From an uncultured Clostridia bacterium (lineage in GTDB: Bacteria > Bacillota > Clostridia > UMGS1810): DNA of 64,000 bases. The translations under genes and the position numbers were made by a program. The first letter of the stretch is position 1, and every line of letters starts with the position of its first letter. The notes under the pieces are model-generated. The model was not told the origin of the DNA, made no database searches, and saw only the letters and a list, made by a program, of their open reading frames with translations. The DNA lies in the NCBI GenBank assembly GCA_934463165.1, contig CAKSJG010000014.1:1-64000 (forward strand), given 5' to 3'. Positions 9,419 to 17,672 of the stretch are shown piece after piece.

Positions 9419-11221
9419 ATGGCAAAAAGCAGACTTATAGGTGATTATCCGGTAATCGGAATCCGCCCGACAATTGACGGACGAAGAGGACCGCTCAAGG
9501 TAAGAGAATCACTTGAAGATCAGACAATGGGAATGGCAAAGGCGGCAGCAGAGCTTATCAGCTCTAATCTTTGCTATTCAAACGGAGAACCCGTAAAGGT
9601 TATCATTGCAGACACAACAATCGGCAGAGTTGCCGAAGCTGCTGCATGCGCCGACAAATTCAGAAAAAACGGCGTTGACATCACTCTCACCGTTACACCG
9701 TGTTGGTGTTACGGATCGGAAACAATGGACATGGACCCGATGACGATTAAGGGCGTTTGGGGCTTTAACGGAACAGAGAGACCGGGTGCGGTATATCTTG
9801 CATCTGTTTTGGCATCTCACGCGCAAAAGGGTCTGCCTGCATTCGGAATTTACGGTCACGATGTTCAGGATGCGGACGACTCATCGATCCCCGAGGATGT
9901 GCAGAAAAAAATTCTTCAGTTTGCAAAAGCGGCTGTTGCCGTTGCAACAATGAGAGGAAAATCATATCTGCAGATCGGCTCTATTACAATGGGTATCGGC
10001 GGATCTATAATCAACCCTGAGTTCTTTGAGGAATATCTCGGAATGCGTGTTGAATCGGTAGACGAGGTGGAAATCATCAGAAGAATGTCGGAGGGCATCT
10101 ATGATCATGAGGAATTTGAAAAGGCTCTTGCATGGACAAAGAAAAACTGCCCCGAAGGCTTTGACAAGAACCCCGAATTCGTAAGAGAAACAGACGAAAA
10201 GAAAGAACAGTCATGGGAATTTGTCGTTAAGATGATGTGCATAATAAAAGACCTCTACAACGGCAACAAAAACCTCCCCGATGGCTTTGAAGAAGAATCC
10301 GTAGGTCATAATGCTATCGCCGGCGGTTTTCAGGGTCAGAGACAGTGGACAGACTTTTACCCAAACTGCGACTTCCCCGAAGCTATGCTCAATTCGTCAT
10401 TTGACTGGGAGGGCGCAAGAGAGCCTTACATACTCGCAACCGAAAACGACACGCTCAACGGTGTTTGCATGCTCTTCGGCAAGCTTCTTACAAACAGAGC
10501 GCAAATCTTTGCGGACGTCAGAACATACTGGAGCCCCGAGGCTGTTAAAAAAGCTACGGGATATGACCTTGAGGGCAAGGCAAAGGAAGCAGGCGGATTT
10601 ATTCACCTTATCAACTCCGGAGCTGCCTGCATAGACGCATGCGGAGAAGTTAAAGACGAAAACGGCAACGGCATAATCAAGCCTTTCTGGGAAATGACCG
10701 AGGACGATCAGCAGGCATGCCTTAAGGCTACAACATGGCCGGCAGCCGACAAGGGATATTTCAGAGGCGGCGGATTCTCTTCGAGATTCCTCACAAGAGC
10801 CGAAATGCCGGCTACAATGATGAGACTCAACATCGTTAAAGGCCTCGGACCCGTTATGCAGATTGCAGAGGGCTGGACGATTAACCTCCCCGATGAGGTT
10901 TCGGACAAACTCTGGAAGAGAACAGACTACACATGGCCGTGCACATGGTTTGCACCGAGAACAACAGGCAATGGCGCGTTCAAGACGGCTTATGACCTCA
11001 TGAACAACTGGGGAGCTAACCACGGAGCTATAAGCTACGGTCACATCGGAGCAGAACTTATCACTCTCTGCTCAATGCTCAGAATTCCCGTTTGCCTCCA
11101 CAACGTATGCGAGGATGAGATATTCAGACCGTCATCATGGAATGCTTTCGGCATGGACAAGGAAGGTCAGGATTTCAGAGCTTGCAAGGCTTACGGACCT
11201 ATGTATAAAAATATAAGATAA
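9419..11221 (+). CDS. fucI: L-fucose isomerase
   Basis: 600 aa from the ATG at 9419, which follows AGGAGG; an upstream in-frame ATG at 9371 has no site. The protein begins with the family pattern IGIRPTIDGRRGPLKVRESLE and includes a conserved TPCWCYGSETMDM block near residue 95 and GFQGQRQWTD near residue 305. Length matches FucI (about 590 aa). FucI converts L-fucose to L-fuculose in the cytoplasm, using Mn2+, and also acts on D-arabinose. No fuculokinase, fuculose-phosphate aldolase or fucose transporter gene is next to it. Pectic rhamnogalacturonan II and mucins both supply fucose. Confidence 0.95.
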   Translation: MAKSRLIGDYPVIGIRPTIDGRRGPLKVRESLEDQTMGMAKAAAELISSNLCYSNGEPVKVIIADTTIGRVAEAAACADKFRKNGVDITLTVTPCWCYGSETMDMDPMTIKGVWGFNGTERPGAVYLASVLASHAQKGLPAFGIYGHDVQDADDSSIPEDVQKKILQFAKAAVAVATMRGKSYLQIGSITMGIGGSIINPEFFEEYLGMRVESVDEVEIIRRMSEGIYDHEEFEKALAWTKKNCPEGFDKNPEFVRETDEKKEQSWEFVVKMMCIIKDLYNGNKNLPDGFEEESVGHNAIAGGFQGQRQWTDFYPNCDFPEAMLNSSFDWEGAREPYILATENDTLNGVCMLFGKLLTNRAQIFADVRTYWSPEAVKKATGYDLEGKAKEAGGFIHLINSGAACIDACGEVKDENGNGIIKPFWEMTEDDQQACLKATTWPAADKGYFRGGGFSSRFLTRAEMPATMMRLNIVKGLGPVMQIAEGWTINLPDEVSDKLWKRTDYTWPCTWFAPRTTGNGAFKTAYDLMNNWGANHGAISYGHIGAELITLCSMLRIPVCLHNVCEDEIFRPSSWNAFGMDKEGQDFRACKAYGPMYKNIR

Positions 11222-11240
11222 TATATTGTTATATAGTATT

Positions 11241-11276
11241 AATCCCCTGTCACAGGTTTTGTGACAGGGGATTTTT
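11241..11276 (+). terminator. Terminator after fucI
   Basis: A perfect stem of about 14 bp (AATCCCCTGTCACA with TGTGACAGGGGATT) with a 5-nt loop, then TTTT, 20 bp past the fucI stop. Confidence 0.92.
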
Positions 11277-11302
11277 TCGGGAAATGAATCCTGTGATTTT
11301 TA

Positions 11303-11348
11303 TTTTGATTCTTTGCTAATAGTCAGAAAAAAATTAATAATGGAATTT
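11303..11348. repeat. Copy A of an upstream repeat shared with the hicB-like locus
   Basis: About 46 bp here match 42070-42117 at roughly 40 positions (shared blocks CTTTG-TAATAGTC and AATAATGGAATTTT). In both places the repeat precedes a toxin-antitoxin-type gene on the plus strand. Confidence 0.7.
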
Positions 11349-11374
11349 TTTGAAGCATTTGATAAAAATATTTC

Positions 11375-11424
11375 TTGACAAAAATCAAAAAAATGCATAT
11401 AATAAATATGGGATATATCCCATA
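11375..11424 (+). promoter_or_regulatory. Consensus promoter and overlapping palindromic operator of higBA
   Basis: TTGACA (11375-11380), 17 bp, TATAAT (11398-11403) is a perfect sigma-A-type promoter. An 18-bp perfect palindrome, TATGGGATATATCCCATA (11407-11424), covers the expected transcription start. This is the usual place for an autorepressor such as the HigA antitoxin to bind. Confidence 0.85.
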
Positions 11425-11439
11425 AAGGAAGTGCATATA

Positions 11440-11796
11440 TTGGAACAGTTTGAAATAGAGTTTTTTGAAACCGATAGTGGTGATTGTCCCGTAACAGAGT
11501 TTCTTAACGGAACAGAGATAAAAATGAAAGCTAAAATATTACGGATGATAGAATTGCTTGAAAAAAACGGAAACACACTGCGTATGCCATATTCCGAACC
11601 TCTTGAAGACGGAATATTTGAGCTTCGCGCAATTATGGGCAACAACATTGCAAGAGTATTATATTTTTTCGTAATCGGGCGAAAAATAATAATGACAAAC
11701 GGTTTTATCAAGAAAACTCAAAAAACACCACGACAAGAAATTGAAACCGCCAAAAAATACCGTGATATTTATCTTAACAGGCTGAAAGGAGAATAG
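11440..11796 (+). CDS. higB: HigB/RelE-type toxin (phage Gp49-like)
   Basis: 118 aa from a TTG at 11440, chosen because AAAGGA lies 10 bp upstream and the palindromic operator lies just before it; an earlier in-frame ATG at 11350 precedes the promoter. The sequence shows the Gp49-like HigB pattern: an N-terminal FEIEFFETDSGDCPVTEFL, then LEDGIFELRAIMGNNIARVLYFF and an ITNGFIKKTQKTP-type end with basic residues. Such toxins cleave mRNA on the ribosome. The antitoxin gene starts 3 bp after the stop. Confidence 0.85.
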   Translation: MEQFEIEFFETDSGDCPVTEFLNGTEIKMKAKILRMIELLEKNGNTLRMPYSEPLEDGIFELRAIMGNNIARVLYFFVIGRKIIMTNGFIKKTQKTPRQEIETAKKYRDIYLNRLKGE

Positions 11797-11799
11797 ATT

Positions 11800-12090
11800 A
11801 TGGCTAAATTCAGAGATTATTTGCAGGAACAGTTACAAGATGAAGAATTTAAGAAAGAATACGAAAGATTAGAGCCGGAATTTAATATTATGCAGGCTGT
11901 GATAGACGCGCGGAAACAAAGTCATTTTACACAAAAGGAGCTTTCTGAAAAAACAGGCATCGCCCAATCCGATATAAGCAAGTTGGAAAACGGAAACAGC
12001 AACCCGACAATTTCAATGCTGCAAAGGCTTGCAGACGGAATGAATATGCAAATAAAATTGGAATTTGTTCCGAAAAGTGTTGGAAATTAA
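11800..12090 (+). CDS. higA: HigA-type antitoxin (XRE helix-turn-helix)
   Basis: 96 aa. An N-terminal helical stretch is followed by an XRE-family helix-turn-helix at about 38-92 (FTQKELSEKTGIAQSDISKLENG). It lies 3 bp downstream of the toxin gene, with GAAAGGAGAA at the toxin end as ribosome site. In this toxin-first order the antitoxin both neutralises HigB and represses the operon, here probably through the palindrome at 11407-11424. Confidence 0.88.
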   Translation: MAKFRDYLQEQLQDEEFKKEYERLEPEFNIMQAVIDARKQSHFTQKELSEKTGIAQSDISKLENGNSNPTISMLQRLADGMNMQIKLEFVPKSVGN

Positions 12091-12137
12091 CCTCTAAAAA
12101 AGCGTGATAAATTGCGAGAAGAATGACACTGCCCAAT

Positions 12138-12180
12138 GAGGGATTGATATGAAATTTTGGAATATAAAGGTTCATTAATT
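12138..12180 (+). pseudogene. Remnant of a hicB-like gene start
   Basis: The ribosome-site/ATG region GAGGGATTGATATGAA and the following bases line up with the start of the hicB-like gene at 42121-42167 (TTTGATATGAA, then ATTTTGGAATATAA against ATTTTGGAGTATAA), with one 3-base gap. The frame stops after nine codons. Together with copy A of the upstream repeat it brackets higBA. Confidence 0.5.
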
Positions 12181-12202
12181 TTCTGTTTTAATTAACAATA
12201 AT

Positions 12203-12246
12203 GGCACTGAAATAAATGCCGGACACCCGACATCTGTTTCAGTGCC
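12203..12246 (-). terminator. Hairpin at the end of the polysaccharide-utilisation operon
   Basis: GGCACTGAAA (12203-12212) pairs with TTTCAGTGCC (12237-12246), with an inner GCCGGAC/GTCGGGT partial stem. It lies just past the last minus-strand gene of the locus. The minus-strand tail (ATTATTGTTAATT) is only moderately T-rich. Confidence 0.6.
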
Positions 12247-12255
12247 TTAGTTTTG

Positions 12256-12924
12256 TTACTTACCGCACGGTTCTCTGTTATAATCAAAATCACATTGCTT
12301 AAGAAATTCTCTTGCCATAAGCACCGCGCCTATTTGATTCGGATGTACCCTATCCCATGCAATGCGTGACGAATGCTGAAATGCGCAATAATCCTCATAC
12401 ATTTTTTGAAAATTTATCAGCTTGCAATTATATTTTTTTGCAAGATCAATACATATTTCAACATATTCATTCATTCTTTTCCGCATTTTATCAGATGAAT
12501 TGGGTTCAATATAATACGGAGTTGCAATAAAAATACCTTTTACGGTATCTTTGACTGATACAATCATCTCTTCCACATTTTTTCTATATTCTTCGGGCAT
12601 AACCTGATCACTTGTAATAGCAGGTGTGTCAAACTGACGCCAAACGTCGTTTATGCCTATACAAATCGAAACCCAATCGGGCTTAAGATCCAAAACATCA
12701 CTTTTGTATCGGTTAATCAAATCTCTGCTGGTGTTGCCGCTTATGCCCGAATTTGTTATTCTGAGATTAACATCCGGATAACAAACAGACAATAGGTTTT
12801 CGATTTCTCTGACATAGCTGTGACCTAAATTATCAAAAAGACCTTCACCAACGGGATTTTTACTCCCCATATCGGTTACCGAATCACCTGCAAATACAAT
12901 TCTGTCATAATTTTCAAATATCAA
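12256..12924 (-). CDS. Cytoplasmic SGNH/GDSL esterase
   Basis: 222 aa without a signal peptide. All SGNH blocks are present: GDS (Ser15), SGISG (Gly60-63), GIND (Asn92) and DRVHPN (Asp191, His194). This size and layout resembles the rhamnogalacturonan acetylesterase-type SGNH group, which removes acetyl groups from pectic sugars. The substrate is inferred from the neighbours (GH105, GH2, alpha/beta esterase). It is the last gene of the minus-strand locus. Confidence 0.85.
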   Translation of the reverse strand: MIFENYDRIVFAGDSVTDMGSKNPVGEGLFDNLGHSYVREIENLLSVCYPDVNLRITNSGISGNTSRDLINRYKSDVLDLKPDWVSICIGINDVWRQFDTPAITSDQVMPEEYRKNVEEMIVSVKDTVKGIFIATPYYIEPNSSDKMRKRMNEYVEICIDLAKKYNCKLINFQKMYEDYCAFQHSSRIAWDRVHPNQIGAVLMAREFLKQCDFDYNREPCGK

Positions 12925-12970
12925 AACATTTACCTCCCATTGATTTTATCTGCTAAAATGTATCTCTTTT

Positions 12971-15793
12971 TTATTTCTGCCTGTTTATTACGGAAAACTC
13001 AAAATGAATATTTTTGTCCGATAATTTATATTTATCAAGCAATTGCGGTCCGCAGCTTCCGGAACCTATTCCGCTGACCTTATAGTCAATTCTTACGGTG
13101 TTTCTTTTATTCTTTTCCAGTTCGAAATTATGTTTTTTCTTTTCAAGCTCTTTTGCATTATATTTTGAAATGTTAAATTCAAAACCTTTATCGGAATAAA
13201 TCTCAAAGCTGCCGATTGACAGTTTTTTTGTATTATAATGATTCCCGTGTTCCTGAGGTTTAACATAATCTACATATTCATTTTCGGCATCGGAGGCGTA
13301 TAAACCCATCCTTGAGCCATGATGCATATCAATATAGCTCTCGTTCGGCCCATAGCCAAAATACTCAAACGAATCATTATCCGTTTCAAATTCATAGCCC
13401 AATCTCGGAATATATGTTCGCGCATTGTCAAATTTACCGTCAAGCTCAACATCTATTCTTCCCGATTTCATAAACGTAAATGTCTGAGTATATTTAAAAA
13501 ATACCATTTTTGATACGGAGGACAGACCTCCCTTAACCACTATTTTGTTTCCGTCGGCAAAGCTATCATACACTTTGTTATACATCTTGTCGTAGTTTTC
13601 GTCATACCACTTTAATTTGATAAACCTGTCGTTATCCGTCGGAGCGCGCCAAATTGACAAATGCATTGACGATTTTAACAAGCCCGGCAATTGCTCAAGA
13701 ATTCCGTAATGCATATTAAATTTATATTTTGCATTGTCGGTATATATATGAGCATACTCTCCGTCAACCGTGATTTTTGCAGGATTATTTTCTTTTTTAA
13801 GTGACCGGGCGTCTTTTATCAAATGCTGACAAAATGCCGATTCATATCCGCTTTCATCAAGCATATATATGTTCAGATACATTCCGAGTTCGGTTTCGGT
13901 ATTCGGAATTTCAATATCAAGTTCATCACTTTCACCTGCCTGCGTACTCAGATTTACTTTTGTATCATAAATAATTTTTCCGTCATTTTCAACAGTAATC
14001 AAAAATGAATAACTCTCAAAGCTTTTAAAATCAAATTTGTTATAAAATATTATCTTGTTTCCGCAAAGCTCTGTATGAAGCGGCTGATATGCTTTTTTTA
14101 CTTCAAGGCTCCCTGCCTTTAAGCTTCGGTCATAAAAAAGCATTCCGTCACAGCAGAAATTTCCGTCATGCGCAAGCTCGCCGAAATCACCGCCATACAG
14201 GCAATGTTTTTCGTTATTTAAATAAACATGATCCGCCCATTCCCAAATACATCCGCCGATTAACTTGGGATTATTGTATATTACATTCCAATAATCGCAA
14301 ACATCTCCGGGGCCGTTTCCCATTGCATGAGAATATTCGCAAAGGAAAAACGGTCTTTCGTCGTCTCCGTCGGCATATTTTTTTATGGTATCAATATCAG
14401 CATACATGCGGCTTACGACGTCAACGGTATAAGGATCTTTTCCGCCGGGCTTCATCTCTTCGGGAGCATTACAGTTATTTTCATAATGAATAAGCCGTTT
14501 TATTCCCATACGGGAATCACGTGTTTTGAGATATCTGCTTATCTCTTCAAAATTTTCACCGTAATTACTTTCGTTGCCCATACTCCACATAATAACACAT
14601 GTATGATTTTTATCACGTTCAAACATACGCTCCGCTCTGTCCAGAAAAACATCCTTCCATTGCGGATTATTGCAAAGCCACATCCGGCTCCTGTCACAGC
14701 CGCGCTCATATCTTCTGTAACCCATTCCGTGATTTTCGATATCGGCTTCATCTATCACATAAAAACCAAGCTCATCGCACAATTCCATAAATTCGGGGCA
14801 CGGAGGATAGTGAGATGTACGTATTGTGTTGATGTTCATTTTTTTCATGAGCAGCAAATCGTTTTTCATTTCATCATATGTCATGGTATAACCGTTTTGC
14901 GGATGCGAATCATGATGATTTACTCCCTTTAATTTTACCGGTGTTCCGTTTATCAGCAGTTCACCGCGGTGGCTTACGGTCTGCTCTCTGAAGCCTATCT
15001 TAAACGGAATGTATTCTCCCGCAGCACAAACTACCGCGGTATATAAATACGGCTGCTCCGCATTCCACAAAACCGGATGTTTTAAATCGTTCACCTTTTT
15101 GTTATCCTTATCGTACAGCCCATAATTATAATCACAGTAAACAGATTTATTGTCAAACCCTATTTCAATATCATGAACATGTCCGATATTTCTTTTTAGT
15201 ATATAAACATCTCTGAAAATACCGTTATACCGAAACATGTCCTGATCTTCAAGATAGCTTGAAGCGCACCACTTTCTGACAGCTGCCGTAATTTCATTTT
15301 TTCCGCTTAATAAATCTATTTTAAATTCGGAGCAGCAATGCGACACCGAAGAGCAGCCGACATACTTTCCGTTAACATAAAGCTCAAACCACGAGGCAAC
15401 ACCTTCGAAAACAATATAATTCTCCGTATCGCCGATTGAATTATCAAATTCTATAATTTTTCTGTATACTCCCACGGGATTGTCATCCGGAACATACGGA
15501 GGATCAACGGGATACGGATACCTTGCATTTGCATAATTCGGCGTTTCATATCCCTTGCACTGCCAGCATGAGGGAACAACGGTTTTATCCCATTTTTCAA
15601 TTTTATCCGGTGATTCAAAATCAAAATCACGGCTAAAAAATTTAAAATCCCATTCTCCGTTTAAAAGCATGTAATGATTTGAAGCTTTTTTGTCACCTTT
15701 AAGAGCCTTAGCGACAGAATCATACGGTATATAATGACTTCTCGGCTTTTCCGTATTTTCATGTATGTATTGCAAATCTTCATATTTACGCAT
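12971..15793 (-). CDS. GH2 beta-galactosidase-like glycosidase (1)
   Basis: 940 aa, no signal peptide, so cytosolic. Order as in LacZ: N-terminal jelly-roll (about 40-200), Ig-like domain, TIM barrel (about 280-560), then a C-terminal beta-sandwich ending in SGIGSGSCGPQ. The acid/base is Glu408 in MGNES and the nucleophile Glu486 in FFLCEYSHAMGNG. The VIDEADIENHG block is also conserved. It is shorter than the other two GH2 proteins in this window, mainly in the loop before the TIM barrel. In this locus it probably trims galactose or arabinose side chains from imported oligosaccharides; sugar specificity cannot be read from the motifs. Confidence 0.9.
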   Translation of the reverse strand: MRKYEDLQYIHENTEKPRSHYIPYDSVAKALKGDKKASNHYMLLNGEWDFKFFSRDFDFESPDKIEKWDKTVVPSCWQCKGYETPNYANARYPYPVDPPYVPDDNPVGVYRKIIEFDNSIGDTENYIVFEGVASWFELYVNGKYVGCSSVSHCCSEFKIDLLSGKNEITAAVRKWCASSYLEDQDMFRYNGIFRDVYILKRNIGHVHDIEIGFDNKSVYCDYNYGLYDKDNKKVNDLKHPVLWNAEQPYLYTAVVCAAGEYIPFKIGFREQTVSHRGELLINGTPVKLKGVNHHDSHPQNGYTMTYDEMKNDLLLMKKMNINTIRTSHYPPCPEFMELCDELGFYVIDEADIENHGMGYRRYERGCDRSRMWLCNNPQWKDVFLDRAERMFERDKNHTCVIMWSMGNESNYGENFEEISRYLKTRDSRMGIKRLIHYENNCNAPEEMKPGGKDPYTVDVVSRMYADIDTIKKYADGDDERPFFLCEYSHAMGNGPGDVCDYWNVIYNNPKLIGGCIWEWADHVYLNNEKHCLYGGDFGELAHDGNFCCDGMLFYDRSLKAGSLEVKKAYQPLHTELCGNKIIFYNKFDFKSFESYSFLITVENDGKIIYDTKVNLSTQAGESDELDIEIPNTETELGMYLNIYMLDESGYESAFCQHLIKDARSLKKENNPAKITVDGEYAHIYTDNAKYKFNMHYGILEQLPGLLKSSMHLSIWRAPTDNDRFIKLKWYDENYDKMYNKVYDSFADGNKIVVKGGLSSVSKMVFFKYTQTFTFMKSGRIDVELDGKFDNARTYIPRLGYEFETDNDSFEYFGYGPNESYIDMHHGSRMGLYASDAENEYVDYVKPQEHGNHYNTKKLSIGSFEIYSDKGFEFNISKYNAKELEKKKHNFELEKNKRNTVRIDYKVSGIGSGSCGPQLLDKYKLSDKNIHFEFSVINRQK

Positions 15794-15812
15794 AAGTATT
15801 TACCTCTTACAA

Positions 15813-16562
15813 TTATATTTTTGAAACATATTCATAAATCGGCTGCATCAGCTCATCTATATGTTTATCGCTGTTTTTGTAGTCGTATACGATAAAAGCA
15901 TGAGGTTCGTTTTCGATTATGTCAAGACGTGATTCAAAGCCCGAAAGAATAAGTCTTTCGTGCATGATAACCGTATCGGAAAGGGGCACGGTTTCATCGG
16001 CTGTTCCGTGCAGAAAATAAAAGTCGGACGCTTTGTTTATATTTCTGTAAACAGGCGATGCCGCAACCTGGTTTTCCGTTTTGTCTGATGAATACGAAAA
16101 TTTTTTGGTGCAGTCCAAAACAGGATTTACTGCGATTACAACATCGGGGCGAATATCATCGTCATTTGAAATACCGAGCATTGCAGCCAAATGTCCGCCG
16201 GCTGATTCTCCCATAACGATAAGCTTTTTATTTTTGCAGATATCTATATTTTTTAAGAATCTTACAGCGTCGGAAACATCCTCAATCAAATCGAAAATGT
16301 CGGTATTTTTGATTTTCAGGCTGCGATACGAAATTGCCGCCGCAATGTTGCCGCTTTCGGCAAATTGCGCCGCCTGAAACTTAAGTGCGCCTCCGTCCCA
16401 CTCGGTATTTTCGGATATTGCAGTGTTCCAGCCTCCGCCGTGAATTACAAGAATAACCTTATCGGTTTCGGCTTCGGAACACGGCTCATATATATTCATG
16501 GGAAGATTGAGACCGTCAATTTTTTTATATGTAAGCTTTCTGTCGGGTTCTCTGTATATCAT
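15813..16562 (-). CDS. Alpha/beta-hydrolase carbohydrate esterase
   Basis: 249 aa, cytosolic. It carries the oxyanion-hole HGGGW (41-45) and a full triad: Ser120 in GESAG, Asp189 in HGTADETVP and His221 in EPHAF. This is the Aes/BD-FAE-like esterase type, which often removes acetyl or other ester groups from plant sugars. It lies 19 bp downstream of nothing but the GH105 gene (1 bp gap) and 19 bp before the GH2 gene, so all three are clearly cotranscribed. Ester specificity is not known. Confidence 0.85.
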   Translation of the reverse strand: MIYREPDRKLTYKKIDGLNLPMNIYEPCSEAETDKVILVIHGGGWNTAISENTEWDGGALKFQAAQFAESGNIAAAISYRSLKIKNTDIFDLIEDVSDAVRFLKNIDICKNKKLIVMGESAGGHLAAMLGISNDDDIRPDVVIAVNPVLDCTKKFSYSSDKTENQVAASPVYRNINKASDFYFLHGTADETVPLSDTVIMHERLILSGFESRLDIIENEPHAFIVYDYKNSDKHIDELMQPIYEYVSKI

Positions 16563-16563
16563 T

Positions 16564-17658
16564 TTAAAATTCCTCCGGATTATTTTCTTTAAACCTTAGA
16601 AGCTCCTGCAGCATCATAATCACAAGTGCATTTCCGTATGCCATGTAACAAATCGGGATTTTTTTATAATCGTTAAGTGTTATACCCATTCCCGTTCCGT
16701 AAGATACGTTATGTACGGCGCCGTCATCACCAATGTTTTTAATTACGGCTTTTGCGCCTTTAAGGGCAACACTTGCATAATCTTTATCAATAAGACCCAT
16801 TCTTACGGATTTTAAAATTCCGTAAGCAAAGCCTGCGGAAGCAGAAACTTCAAGATAAGAATCTTCATCATTGAGCAGCGTATGCCACAATCCGCCCTCA
16901 CTCTGATATTTTTTTAAGGCATTAACCTGTGCATTTAAGACATCTGTCATAAATGGTTTTATATTGGATGAATTTTCGGTAATTTCAATAAATTCCGGAA
17001 CAAATGCCGTAATCCAGCAATTTCCCCTGCCCCATAATGCATTGGCAAAATTATGGTTGCCGTCGAATGTCCATCCGTGATACCACAGACCGGTTGAGGT
17101 ATCCGTAAGATAATGCGAATGAAGAAGAAATTGGTGCTCGCATTCATCCAGATATTCTTTTATGCCAAACATTTTTCCCGCCTTTGCAAGAAACAGTACG
17201 GTCATAAAAAGAGTATCGTCCCAAAGCTGCATATAGTTATAATCATCGGTAACAACATGCTGAAATCCGCCGTATTTTGTCCGCGGCAGGCTCGTCATTA
17301 TCCAATCCGCCCAATCACGGCACAAATCCAGGAGTTCTTTTTTCTGTGTTTCTTCGGCAAGAAAAGCAAGAGTAAGCATGGGGGCGGTTGTATTAACATT
17401 TCTTTCCGGAAGCCCGATTTTCATGTTATTGAATGCCCAGTTTTCTATCCATTCTCTGATTTTGGAATCTCCCGTATACATGTATCTCTTATAAAATCCG
17501 TATATGCCGACTCCCTGCGGCCATTCCCATTTGTCGATGTCTATATTACTGATTTTGCATACTTCTTTTATGCTGTCATTTTTTATGGACTTAATATTAT
17601 AAGATACCAAATCCAATAAATTTGTAATTTGCTTGTCTGTCAATGTCCTTTCCTCCAT
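16564..17658 (-). CDS. GH105 unsaturated rhamnogalacturonyl/glucuronyl hydrolase
   Basis: 364 aa, cytosolic, (alpha/alpha)6-barrel type. Diagnostic blocks: QGVGIYGFYKRY near 48, LWDDTLFM with Asp147/Asp148 where the catalytic Asp of YteR lies, HGWTFDG near 194 and WGRGNCW (209-215). GH105 enzymes hydrate and release the unsaturated uronic acid left by a lyase at the non-reducing end of a pectic oligosaccharide. Its presence strongly implies that the locus handles lyase products, as in the Bacillus subtilis yteR region. The next gene upstream is the large lyase-like protein. Confidence 0.92.
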   Translation of the reverse strand: MEERTLTDKQITNLLDLVSYNIKSIKNDSIKEVCKISNIDIDKWEWPQGVGIYGFYKRYMYTGDSKIREWIENWAFNNMKIGLPERNVNTTAPMLTLAFLAEETQKKELLDLCRDWADWIMTSLPRTKYGGFQHVVTDDYNYMQLWDDTLFMTVLFLAKAGKMFGIKEYLDECEHQFLLHSHYLTDTSTGLWYHGWTFDGNHNFANALWGRGNCWITAFVPEFIEITENSSNIKPFMTDVLNAQVNALKKYQSEGGLWHTLLNDEDSYLEVSASAGFAYGILKSVRMGLIDKDYASVALKGAKAVIKNIGDDGAVHNVSYGTGMGITLNDYKKIPICYMAYGNALVIMMLQELLRFKENNPEEF

Positions 17659-17672
17659 GAATCATATATTTA

